From: Methanoregula sp.
Lineage (GTDB): Archaea > Halobacteriota > Methanomicrobia > Methanomicrobiales > Methanospirillaceae
Direction: 5' to 3'
Assembly: GCA_026625165.1 (NCBI GenBank)
Contig: CP112999.1
Coordinates: 1,116,001-1,180,000 of the forward strand
DNA: 64,000 nt
Of this stretch, positions 1-8,024 are shown piece by piece. Every line of letters begins with the position of its first letter. Position 1 is the stretch's first letter. The translations under genes were made by a program, and so were the position numbers. Under the pieces are notes generated by a model, which ran no database searches, was not told the origin of the DNA, and was given only the letters and a program-made list of their open reading frames with translations.

Positions 1-53
1 ACCACATTGGAGAAAAACAGGAAAGTTAAACCGTACAGCACCCAGGAAAGCAT
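1..53 (-). CDS. Possible membrane protein, N-terminal fragment at window edge
   Basis: On the minus strand an ATG at 53-51 (or an in-frame GTG at 65-63) opens a frame that stays open to the window edge and encodes a hydrophobic stretch (MLSWVLYGLTFLFFSNV), which looks like the first membrane segment of a protein whose body lies left of the window. Only about 17 codons are visible, so the call rests on hydrophobicity and frame alone. Confidence 0.3.
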   Translation of the reverse strand, partial: MLSWVLYGLTFLFFSNV

Positions 54-101
54 TAACCCGCGCACTGGTAAAAATGGGATTATTCAGGGGGACAATCGCC
101 C

Positions 102-578
102 TTAAAGGTTTTTCAATGCCACAAGGTCTTTGACCCCGACAAGTTTCCAGACAAGTGACCGCTCCTCCTCCGCAATTGCCGCCGGGGCGTCCTCAGGTGA
201 ATGCCCGAGTGCTGCAAGGATATTGCAGGAAAGATCGCGCTCGACAATCAGGTCAACGAATTTTTCGCGTATCAGTTTCTTTTCAATTGAGTCATGGACT
301 TCTTCCAGATATCCCTGCAGCGTGACAAACATATAGGAGGAAAGATCTTTTGAATACCGTTCAACTTCTACGGAAACATATGGGCTTTTCCGGAAATATT
401 CCAGTTTTTTCCCATATTTTGTAGAGAGGAAATACAGAAAGGACCCATCGAAAACATAGAGAAATGGTGCAATATACGGGTACTTTTCACCCTGGAATGC
501 GATCCGGCAGATATATCCCTTGTCAATCAGCCGGTCGTACTCTTTTTTTTCCATCCGAGGGATCTTAACAATCTCCAT
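102..578 (-). CDS. Pyridoxamine 5'-phosphate oxidase-like FMN-binding protein
   Basis: 158 residues with the split-barrel pattern of the PNPOx-like/NimA flavoprotein family: an N-terminal helix (EYDRLIDKGYICRIAF), a Y/P/Y-rich strand pair around PYIAPFLYVFDGSFLYF and STKYGKKLEYFRKSPYVSVEV, where family members bind the FMN phosphate, and a second barrel half ending in SLVWKL. Cytosolic; the substrate cannot be told from sequence. Such proteins reduce flavin-dependent substrates or nitro compounds, or act as flavin reservoirs. It stands alone, with about 70 bp before the next minus-strand gene. A distinct relative lies at 52038-52442. Confidence 0.8.
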   Translation of the reverse strand: MEIVKIPRMEKKEYDRLIDKGYICRIAFQGEKYPYIAPFLYVFDGSFLYFLSTKYGKKLEYFRKSPYVSVEVERYSKDLSSYMFVTLQGYLEEVHDSIEKKLIREKFVDLIVERDLSCNILAALGHSPEDAPAAIAEEERSLVWKLVGVKDLVALKNL

Positions 579-650
579 GAATATACACCATCTGATACGA
601 ACGGAAGATGATAAACCTTATCAAATATCGTTTGAATACAAGCAAAAAAA

Positions 651-2024
651 TTAAGGGGACTTTTCAACAGGAAATCCGGCACGAACCCACGCCTGCATTC
701 CACCCAGGACATTGGAAATGTCGTGGTACCGGTTCCTTGCAAGAATGCTCGCCGCGAGGCTCCCCTTGTATCCGGCATCGCAGCAGATCACAACGTGTTC
801 ATTTTTCGGGATTTCTGCCAGCCGTTGCGGCAGCTCCCCGACATATATATGGTGCGCCCCACGAATATGTCCCACAGAATTATAATTTTTTATATCACGG
901 ACATCAAGGATATAGGGTGTTTCTTTCTCCAGCCGTCCTTTAAGCTGCTGCACTGAACAAGTGTCAATCACAGCAATCTCCTGTGCCCCCCTGGACCATG
1001 CAGGAAAACCTCCCGCAAGGTAACCGGTGATATTGTCATATCCAAGCCTTCCGAAGTGCCGGAAGACCATGTCAAGCCCAACATTGAAATCATCTACAAG
1101 AATGATCGGTTTTTCATATGAAAGGAACCATCCGGCAAATGCCGGGATGCCTTCCCTCCAGATCGATAAACTGTCTCTGATATACCCCCCGGAAAAAGAG
1201 GTAGGTGACCTGATATCAACTATCTGTGCGCCTGATTTCATCAGATCGTGGACCTGTGAAATTCCCAACGGCCGGGAATGGGAAACATCTCCGGTGGCGT
1301 GTCCTTCGCCCAGGTTATACTTTTCCATGTGACGGAAGTACGGGGGAACATATGGGGATTCAGTAACCCGCTGCCGGATAAATGCTTCCCTGCCCATTTT
1401 GATCTGCCGGTTGGTCCTCCGCTCATAGCCAACAGTCGTAAATAAATGATCGGTAATCTCCCCCCCACAGACTGAACCGGCACCATGCGCTGGACAGATG
1501 ATAACTCCGTCCCCAAGTGCGAGGATCTTGTTGTTAATGGAATCAAAAATTTTAGCAGCCATCTCTGCATTCCGGTCTTTTCCAAAAAAATCAGTCCGGG
1601 CAATATCTCCGGAAAAGATAGTGTCGCCGGAAAAGATCATGTATGGATCAGGAGACACAGCAAGGTCTCGTAATACAAGCGAGATGCTCTCCTCAGTATG
1701 GCCGGGGGTTTCGAGCACCGCAATCTCAAGAGATCCAAACCTGAACCGGTCCCCTTCCTTGACCGGGACGCCATAAGCAAACGGGAGTTGTCTTCCATGA
1801 TAGATCCCGGCACCGCACCGCGCTGCAAGGTCCCTTGAACCGACAAAATAGTCCTCGTTGCGATGAGTTTCAAAGATATGGGTGATTACGGTTTCTGACT
1901 GATCTGCAATATCGAGAAACACTTCATAATCTCGGCGGGGATCGATGACCGCGGCAACACCGCCCGAACCCACGATATACGAATTATGGGCAATCCCCTC
2001 AGAAACAATTGTACGAAACAGCAT
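651..2024 (-). CDS. Metallo-beta-lactamase-fold protein with two rhodanese domains
   Basis: An N-terminal metallo-beta-lactamase domain (about residues 1-230 from the ATG at 2024) is followed by two rhodanese domains. The first metal motif reads ETHRNEDYFVG instead of the usual THxHxDH, so two of its metal ligands are replaced (His to Asn, His to Tyr), while PGHTEES, the FSGD aspartate and PAHG are kept. The first rhodanese domain has no cysteine in its active loop (ILVDD); the second has a normal loop (CCDAGYKGS). This domain order is that of persulfide dioxygenase/sulfurtransferase proteins, so handling of sulfane sulfur is likely but not shown. The frame extends upstream to 2093, but the ATG at 2024 places the start where MBL-rhodanese proteins begin (MLFRTIVSEG). 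Confidence 0.8.
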   Translation of the reverse strand: MLFRTIVSEGIAHNSYIVGSGGVAAVIDPRRDYEVFLDIADQSETVITHIFETHRNEDYFVGSRDLAARCGAGIYHGRQLPFAYGVPVKEGDRFRFGSLEIAVLETPGHTEESISLVLRDLAVSPDPYMIFSGDTIFSGDIARTDFFGKDRNAEMAAKIFDSINNKILALGDGVIICPAHGAGSVCGGEITDHLFTTVGYERRTNRQIKMGREAFIRQRVTESPYVPPYFRHMEKYNLGEGHATGDVSHSRPLGISQVHDLMKSGAQIVDIRSPTSFSGGYIRDSLSIWREGIPAFAGWFLSYEKPIILVDDFNVGLDMVFRHFGRLGYDNITGYLAGGFPAWSRGAQEIAVIDTCSVQQLKGRLEKETPYILDVRDIKNYNSVGHIRGAHHIYVGELPQRLAEIPKNEHVVICCDAGYKGSLAASILARNRYHDISNVLGGMQAWVRAGFPVEKSP

Positions 2025-2085
2025 CGATAGATCCCGTATCGGGAATAAACACTGCCGCTGTATAAAGGTTATGAACCCTGTGGTT

Positions 2086-3405
2086 TTATTCACCGCGCAA
2101 CAGGATTGACCTGATTGCGGGATTTGATTTGTGATCCTGTATAATAGTGCAGAGACGGGAAAGGCTCACCGGCCGGTACCCGATCACTTCAGCACTTACA
2201 TTGATCCTTCGTTTTTCAAAATTGACAAACGGGTATTCTGCAAGATTATTATTATGGTGGTGGCCGTGAATCACCCATCCTGAGAAAGACCCCGCTACAT
2301 CGTCAGGATTATGAATCAATAAAAAGGGGATATCCAGATGCACCAGTGTCCGAAAGAGATATGCATGATTATTTTTCCCATCATGGTTTCCTTCAATCAG
2401 TGTTATGTCGCCATTCAGTCGCTCGAGGTATTCTGACGGGCTTTTTGCATATTCGCCGTAACAGAGGTCGCCGATATGGAAAATCCGGTCAACAGGTTTA
2501 ACCATGCAGTTCCAGTTTTTGATCAGCATCTGGTCCATGTCGTCCACGGCATCGTGGGGAAACGGGCGGGCGCAGTACCTGATGATATTTGAATGGCCAA
2601 AGTGGAGGTCACTGATCACAAAAATATCCGGATCCTTGCTATACCTCGGGCGGGTCAGCTCAAGACCGCTTTTTTTCCGGTGCTCCTGGAGCGTCTGCTT
2701 CCAGGTTCGGTTACCATACGGGTCGTCCGGGAAAAACCAGCGGTGCTGGATGAGGTCGTATTCAGCAAGGATGTTCCCACCGCGAACCACCGTAATACGC
2801 AGACCCTCTTCATCATACAAGGGGGCATTTACAGGCACTTCTGTAAAATCCTCATTTGAGACTCCCTGCCGGATGAGCTGATGTCTGAAAAGCCCGGGTG
2901 ATTTTTCTGAAGGGGGGAAAACGAGGGACGAAGTATTTTCCAGGTATTCGAATATCTCTGCAGCCCGTTGCCGGTCAAGCCTGTTTGCGATCGTCACATG
3001 GAACCATTTCTGGCCAGGATCCTGATCCCAGGTGTTCAGCGTATCTGCAAGATTCCTGACCGATCGTGCAACAGCTTCGGTGAGATCTTCAAGCGGGGGG
3101 GTGGGGGTAACCTTATAGGCGATAACTGCACCGTTGAGCCCCTGGTTTGTGTCATATCCATGCACCAGGAACGGAATAGCGCCAAAGGGTTTTGCTGCAG
3201 ATTCAACCGCCCCTAACAGATCCTGTACAGAAAACCTGTCTTTTAACGTGAAAGGGCCAAAAAGTGTGATATGGGGGTGTTTCTCTGCAAATTCCTCAAT
3301 GGAAAATTTCCTGATGATCTTCGCTGTGATCCGTTTAACCCTCCATTTTGTCCTTCCCAGCCGGATCTCGATTAAGAACATATTATCCGGAAATGTTATC
3401 CCCAT
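2086..3405 (-). CDS. Fused 2H phosphoesterase (2'-5' RNA ligase-like) and calcineurin-like metallophosphoesterase
   Basis: About 439 residues. The N-terminal half carries the two HxT motifs of the 2H family (HITLFGPF near residue 46 and HVTIANRL near residue 140), typical of 2'-5' RNA ligase/cyclic phosphodiesterases. The C-terminal half carries calcineurin-type metal motifs: SDLHFGHSN, HIGDLCYG, EGNHDGKN and HGHHHNNN. Both sites look intact, suggesting one polypeptide acts on two steps of a nucleotide or RNA-end substrate; the substrate is not known. The start is ATG at 3405 or MFLIEIRLG at 3381; the GTG two codons upstream is a further option. The 3' end overlaps the upstream extension of the MBL-rhodanese frame. 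Confidence 0.8.
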   Translation of the reverse strand: MGITFPDNMFLIEIRLGRTKWRVKRITAKIIRKFSIEEFAEKHPHITLFGPFTLKDRFSVQDLLGAVESAAKPFGAIPFLVHGYDTNQGLNGAVIAYKVTPTPPLEDLTEAVARSVRNLADTLNTWDQDPGQKWFHVTIANRLDRQRAAEIFEYLENTSSLVFPPSEKSPGLFRHQLIRQGVSNEDFTEVPVNAPLYDEEGLRITVVRGGNILAEYDLIQHRWFFPDDPYGNRTWKQTLQEHRKKSGLELTRPRYSKDPDIFVISDLHFGHSNIIRYCARPFPHDAVDDMDQMLIKNWNCMVKPVDRIFHIGDLCYGEYAKSPSEYLERLNGDITLIEGNHDGKNNHAYLFRTLVHLDIPFLLIHNPDDVAGSFSGWVIHGHHHNNNLAEYPFVNFEKRRINVSAEVIGYRPVSLSRLCTIIQDHKSNPAIRSILLRGE

Positions 3406-3705
3406 GACCACAATCCGGTTTCAGTATTTTTCCCGAACATGGTTAAACCTTCTGACGTGATTTTATTCCTGCACAGGCAGGAGATTTTAATCGCAGGATA
3501 CAATCACAGATTCGGCATAATTTCCGGACCTGCAAAAAAACCCAGTCATTGTTAGTGTCGGCATGAAATTTTTATCAGGTTGTTTCATCACGGGCGCTGC
3601 AACGGATTTACGGATTTGCACACAGACAGTTTTTTTAGATATTCTAATAAAAATAAATAAAATCTGTCGAAATTTGTGTGATATTACAGATTTAACAGAA
3701 ACTTA

Positions 3706-4275
3706 ATGAAAAAAGAGGATGCAATAAATATCATGTTTGTTCCGACAAGGATCTTCTTCACCAAAGGTGTGGGAATCCACAAGGACCGTCTCGCTTCATT
3801 TGAACTTGCGCTGCGAAAAGCGGGAATCGAACGTTGTAATCTGGTCTATGTTTCAAGTATCTTTCCCCCGAAATGCAAACAAATATCAACTGCACAGGGT
3901 TTACAGGAACTAAAATCCGGCGGGATTACGTATTGCGTCATGGCCCGGAACGAGACCAATGAACCCAACCGGCTGGTATCCGCGGCAATTGGCCTCGCCC
4001 TCCCAAAGGACGTAGCGGAGTACGGGTATCTTTCGGAACACCATGCATTTGGTGAGACCAAGGAAAAGACCGGTGAATACGCAGAAGACCTTGCTGCAAC
4101 GATGCTTGCAACAACCTTAGGCATCGAGTTCGACATCAATGCCGCATGGTCTGATCGTGAACAGACCTATAAGGCAAGCGGGAAGATCATCAAGACACAG
4201 CACACCTGCCAGTCCGCTGAAGGAGACAAGAACGGGCACTGGACAACGGTTATTGCTGTTGCTGTATTTTTATAA
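3706..4275 (+). CDS. pdaD: Pyruvoyl-dependent arginine decarboxylase proenzyme
   Basis: 189 residues, slightly longer than the roughly 165-residue Methanocaldococcus enzyme. It converts arginine to agmatine for polyamine synthesis and, in archaea, for agmatidine in the AUA-reading tRNA-Ile. The self-cleavage site is in [12 protein letters not shown]: cleavage between Ser50 and Ser51 should turn Ser51 into the pyruvoyl group of the alpha chain. Other family features are [17 protein letters not shown], the acidic loop near [20 protein letters not shown], and the C-terminal [12 protein letters not shown]. The gene is monocistronic, with an AT-rich promoter region (AATAAAAATAAATAAAAT around 3644-3662) and a T-tract after the stop. 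Confidence 0.95.
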   Translation: MKKEDAINIMFVPTRIFFTKGVGIHKDRLASFELALRKAGIERCNLVYVSSIFPPKCKQISTAQGLQELKSGGITYCVMARNETNEPNRLVSAAIGLALPKDVAEYGYLSEHHAFGETKEKTGEYAEDLAATMLATTLGIEFDINAAWSDREQTYKASGKIIKTQHTCQSAEGDKNGHWTTVIAVAVFL

Positions 4276-4279
4276 ATAA

Positions 4280-4289
4280 TTTTTTTTTT
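4280..4289 (+). terminator. T-tract terminator of pdaD
   Basis: Ten consecutive T residues begin five bases after the pdaD stop codon, between two convergent genes. Oligo-T on the coding strand is the usual intrinsic termination signal in archaea. Confidence 0.5.
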
Positions 4290-4318
4290 AGTCTGATCAG
4301 GTTTAAAAATAAAAAAAA

Positions 4319-5077
4319 TTACAATTTCTCCGCCAGTATAATCAACTTATCAGCAAGCTCCTGGACCGCAATTCTTGCCGGGCTGCTTGAGGGAATCTTT
4401 GAAACCGGAGTTGCAGCAAGGTCAGCCCTTTCCACTTCAGGATCTTCAGGGATGACTGCGATAAGATTTTTATCCCCATAATCGACCGGTGCTGAAACTG
4501 ATTTGTAACGGTTGAAGACAACATGTATCCGTCCGGGGGCAAGTCCAAGCGACGTAGCGATATTTTTAATACGGGAGACCGTTCGTAAACCCCGCGCCCC
4601 GGGATCGGTGACAATAAGAAGTGCGTCGGGATTCCCGACTGTTCCCCTGCTGATGTGCTCCATTCCTGCCTCAGTATCGATTACAACGAACCGGTACTGG
4701 CGCCCGAGCTGCTGCATACATTCCGACAGCAAATCATTTGCAAAACAGTAACACCCGGTACCTTCCGGGCGGCCCATCGCAATGAGGTCAAAACCGTCTG
4801 ATTCGACAAGTGCCTGGCGGAACCGGTATCTTATATACTCATGACGGGACATCCCATGAGGAATGTTCTTTGTGAATGCTTCCTCCCGCATGCTCCCCAG
4901 TGTTTCATGCACCTCGAGTCCCAGCGCTTCGTGGAGGTTTGCATTCGGATCTGCATCGACTGCAAGGACCGGTCGCTTTCCTGACTCAAGCAAAGAACGG
5001 ATCAAAAGTGAACTGACGGTTGTCTTCCCGGTCCCGCCTTTGCCGGAGACCGCGACCGTGAACGATTGTTGTCCTAT
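4319..5077 (-). CDS. CooC/AcsF-type nickel-insertion ATPase for CODH/ACS
   Basis: MinD/ParA-type P-loop ATPase with deviant Walker A (GKGGTGKTT), VDADPNAN, the paired cysteines of CooC dimers (GCYCFAN), and VVIDTEAGMEH, all typical of CooC (nickel insertion into CO dehydrogenase) and AcsF (nickel insertion into acetyl-CoA synthase). It is the last gene of the ACS operon. Since ACS but not CODH is present here, AcsF function is the better guess. The start is odd: the P-loop lies upstream of the first conventional start (TTG at 5005) and the frame is open back to a TAA at 5099-5101 without ATG, GTG or TTG. An ATA at 5075-5077, just after the upstream stop, is one possible initiator, used here as the boundary. 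Confidence 0.85.
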   Translation of the reverse strand: MGQQSFTVAVSGKGGTGKTTVSSLLIRSLLESGKRPVLAVDADPNANLHEALGLEVHETLGSMREEAFTKNIPHGMSRHEYIRYRFRQALVESDGFDLIAMGRPEGTGCYCFANDLLSECMQQLGRQYRFVVIDTEAGMEHISRGTVGNPDALLIVTDPGARGLRTVSRIKNIATSLGLAPGRIHVVFNRYKSVSAPVDYGDKNLIAVIPEDPEVERADLAATPVSKIPSSSPARIAVQELADKLIILAEKL

Positions 5078-5081
5078 GGTT

Positions 5082-6116
5082 TCACATCCTGCCTCTTTTT
5101 ATCCGGGATGATATTTCCCCTGCTGCCTGCATGATTGCCAGCGCCCCGCTACGGTCGGCAAACCGGATCCCGCAACTGGGGGTAACAATCGACTGCCGGT
5201 CAAACAGGGACACGGGTATACGGGTACAGAGTTCTGCCCGTATCGTCAGATACCTTGCATACAGGGAATCGACAGTCTCATTTGAGAACAACCGGAAATC
5301 GGCAGGGACTATGCCCCATGCAATGACCCCCCCGCGCTCCATGTATCCTGCAATAGTATCGCCAAAAAGTAAGAACTCTTTGGCTGTGGCAAATGCATCG
5401 ATTGAAATGACGGAGGGTTTTAAGTCAATGACAAATTCCCAATCGGTATTGGAACAGCAGTGGATTCCCAGTCCTCCCTGAACCAGTGAAGCAATGTCCT
5501 GCCAGCCTGATCGGACAGTTTCCGGATCAATTGGCACGACAGAAGAACCAAGCGATGCGAGATACGGCTCGTTGAGCACGACCAGTGTTTCCTTCACACC
5601 GGTCTTTTTTTGCATCTCCACTTCACACCAGCGGGATCGGAGCGCGAGCAGCTTTGCGACCATATCGGCGAGTTGTGCATCATAATAGATCGGGCGTTTA
5701 CCGGTATCAACCACCTGCATGCCAAATGTAACCGGTCCTGTCACCTGACACTTAAGTATAGGAAAAGAAGACAGATCATGATCCATCATCTCTGTAAAAC
5801 CCGAACCAAATTCATAGTGCAGCCCATAGGGTTCGAAGTTTGTTTCCAGATAATCGGAATATATTTTTTCCGTTGATTCAAGGGTACCTGCCGTGCTGTC
5901 ATAGATGAGCCTATTCTCCCGTATCATACGCCCTGGCAGTTGCTCGGAGTCGGTATAAACGATGGTTTCCTTTTGCCCACGTTCAGGCAGGGTCGGGACA
6001 TATGGGAATTCGGGGAATATGGAAAGGACATCGGCACATGCCTGTTTTGGATCGGTATGGGGCAGAGCCCCGACACCCGTGGCACGGGACTGAGGGGGGG
6101 AGATCATCTTTGCCAT
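5082..6116 (-). CDS. Core methionine synthase (MetE C-terminal/UROD-like fold), MesD type
   Basis: 344 residues, the length of a stand-alone MetE catalytic barrel. It begins with GVGALPHTDP, has the QVTGPVTFG and NEPYLASLG segments of the family, and offers a zinc site: GIHCCSN in the middle and VTPSCGIRF near the C-terminus (His/Cys...Cys, as in MetE). The likely reaction is methyl transfer to homocysteine. Core enzymes lack the folate-binding half and use a methylcorrinoid donor. The gene lies between the CoFeSP activator gene (3 bp gap) and the CooC/AcsF gene, so methyl-CoFeSP is the probable donor, as described for MesD of Dehalococcoides. That donor assignment is inference from context. 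Confidence 0.8.
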   Translation of the reverse strand: MAKMISPPQSRATGVGALPHTDPKQACADVLSIFPEFPYVPTLPERGQKETIVYTDSEQLPGRMIRENRLIYDSTAGTLESTEKIYSDYLETNFEPYGLHYEFGSGFTEMMDHDLSSFPILKCQVTGPVTFGMQVVDTGKRPIYYDAQLADMVAKLLALRSRWCEVEMQKKTGVKETLVVLNEPYLASLGSSVVPIDPETVRSGWQDIASLVQGGLGIHCCSNTDWEFVIDLKPSVISIDAFATAKEFLLFGDTIAGYMERGGVIAWGIVPADFRLFSNETVDSLYARYLTIRAELCTRIPVSLFDRQSIVTPSCGIRFADRSGALAIMQAAGEISSRIKRGRM

Positions 6117-6119
6117 GAG

Positions 6120-8021
6120 TTACCCCCGGTGTAACCTGCAGGCATCGAGCATTTTCTGCACCTCAGGAAAGAGCGAAAGATCGGTGTGCGGCAAAAATGC
6201 ACTGGAGGTATACTCATCCATGAACGCAGGTTCTGCATTCAGCTCGATATAGGCGATCCTTGTGGCAATGTCATCGAGTGTCTTTCGTTTCCGACGGTTT
6301 ATCAGGGCAATATTTGCTCCTGTAACTGCGCCGTTGCCAATATTTTTGATCTGGGTGATTGGAATTTCAGGGATCAGCCCGATTGTAGTAGCGTTCTTTT
6401 TGTTCAGGTAGTTACCAAATGCCCCGGCAAAGTAGATGGTGTTAATGTCCTGCCGCGATATTCCTGCCTCCTTCATCAGCGTCACACATGCGGCATGCAC
6501 AGATGCCTTGCTCATAATCAAATTCTTTATATCATTTTCATTCAGCACAATATCCTTTCCAATATCAGTTTCTTCCGCCCGAACGACTACAAACTCCGGA
6601 AAATGTACCCCTTCCCGGATCCGTAAATTATTAAAACTGGTATTGATCCGCCCGTTACGGTCAATAACACAGGTCGAGAGCAGCTCTGCAAGGAGATCGA
6701 TCAGTCCCGAACCGGTCAGACCCCTTGGCTTGATCCCGTTAATGGTGCTGTATATCGGGTCAAGCGTTGCAGGATCTATCACGATCATATCGATAGCACC
6801 GGGATTTGCCCGCATTCCAAAGAGGACTTCACCCCCTTCAAGTGCCGGTCCGGCAGCACCAGCGCAGGAAAACATCCACTCGCGGTTTCCCAGTACAACT
6901 TCGAAGTTTGTACCGATATCAATAAGGAGTGAAATATCTTCTTTTTCAGCCATACCGCAGGCAAGGATGTCGGCAATGATATCTCCTCCAATGAAATCGC
7001 TTACTGCGGGAAATGCAAAGAGCCCGCCATTCCTGTTGCAGGCAATTCCGATCCTGTCGGAAGCCACTGAGAGTGCCCGGCGGACAACCGGAACATATGG
7101 CTCAGCAATCATATATGCCGGATCAATCCCAAGCAGAATATGCGTCATCACCGTATTTCCTGCCACAACCACCTCATAAATATCCTCACGGTCGATTCCT
7201 GCACTGTTTGCGGCGGTGGTGAGTGCCGTATTGATGCTGTCTGCAGCAAGTGACTGAAGTTTTGTAAGGCCGTTCTTCTTTGCAAAATTCACACGGGCAA
7301 GGATATCTTCCCCACAACTGATCTGTTTGTTGTAATTAGAGGCAACGGCGTTCATTTTACCGGTAACAAGATCCCAGATGTATACAACAACGGTGGTGGA
7401 TCCAAGATCTACTGCAGCGCCGTAGAGCCGCTTTGATGTGTCATTTTCCTGAAGATCGACCAGACGGTATCCTCCGGGAACAAGTGCAATGGTGCATGTC
7501 ACTTTCCAGTCAGAATGACGCAGGACATAAGGTATCTCCCGAAGGACTTCGAGTGGCGCATATATTTTTTCTGCAATGGGGCCGCCGCTTTTCTGGATTC
7601 CCCACAGGAGCCGAGAGAGATCCGGAGAGGGGTCAGAAAGCGTCGGGGGCTGGAGTCTGACATAATATTTCCTGACGGAAGGGTACAACTCAATCCCAGT
7701 CTCCTGGCCTTCGATGAGTATTTTCTGTTCCTGGATCAGCGTACTGTCCGGGACAATGACCTGGATATCACCCTGAACGGTAGCCTGGCAGGCAAGACAG
7801 GCGCCTTCTATGAGTTCCTCTGAAGTAAAAAACTTCGAATTCTTCTGCGGGTCGAATTCGATCCTGCCGGATTGAACATAAACAACGCATTTTCCGCATT
7901 TTCCCTGTCCGCCACAGACTACATTGATATTCATGCCGCTGCGCTGGGCGGCATCAAGGATGGTGGTTCCACGGGGCACCTCGATCTTGCGGTAGCCTGG
8001 TAGAAAAGTTACGGTGAACAT
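6120..8021 (-). CDS. Reductive activator of the corrinoid iron-sulfur protein (RACE), ASKHA ATPase
   Basis: 633 residues. The N-terminus is a [2Fe-2S] ferredoxin domain with Cys36, Cys42, Cys45 and Cys75/78 (CGGQGKCGKC...ACLACQ). The rest is the DUF4445 ASKHA ATPase: AVDLGSTTVVVYIWDL, VVVAGNTVMTHILLGI, LLIDIGTNFEVVLG and IYFAGAFGNYL. Such proteins (AcsV/RACE) use ATP to drive electrons onto inactive Co(II) corrinoid and return CoFeSP to methyl-accepting Co(I). It directly follows the large CoFeSP subunit gene (stop TAA at 8025-8027, start ATG at 8021), which supports this partner. It is larger than RamA, the methylamine activator, and lacks that protein's C-terminal ferredoxin repeats. Confidence 0.92.
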   Translation of the reverse strand: MFTVTFLPGYRKIEVPRGTTILDAAQRSGMNINVVCGGQGKCGKCVVYVQSGRIEFDPQKNSKFFTSEELIEGACLACQATVQGDIQVIVPDSTLIQEQKILIEGQETGIELYPSVRKYYVRLQPPTLSDPSPDLSRLLWGIQKSGGPIAEKIYAPLEVLREIPYVLRHSDWKVTCTIALVPGGYRLVDLQENDTSKRLYGAAVDLGSTTVVVYIWDLVTGKMNAVASNYNKQISCGEDILARVNFAKKNGLTKLQSLAADSINTALTTAANSAGIDREDIYEVVVAGNTVMTHILLGIDPAYMIAEPYVPVVRRALSVASDRIGIACNRNGGLFAFPAVSDFIGGDIIADILACGMAEKEDISLLIDIGTNFEVVLGNREWMFSCAGAAGPALEGGEVLFGMRANPGAIDMIVIDPATLDPIYSTINGIKPRGLTGSGLIDLLAELLSTCVIDRNGRINTSFNNLRIREGVHFPEFVVVRAEETDIGKDIVLNENDIKNLIMSKASVHAACVTLMKEAGISRQDINTIYFAGAFGNYLNKKNATTIGLIPEIPITQIKNIGNGAVTGANIALINRRKRKTLDDIATRIAYIELNAEPAFMDEYTSSAFLPHTDLSLFPEVQKMLDACRLHRG

Positions 8022-8024
8022 TTA

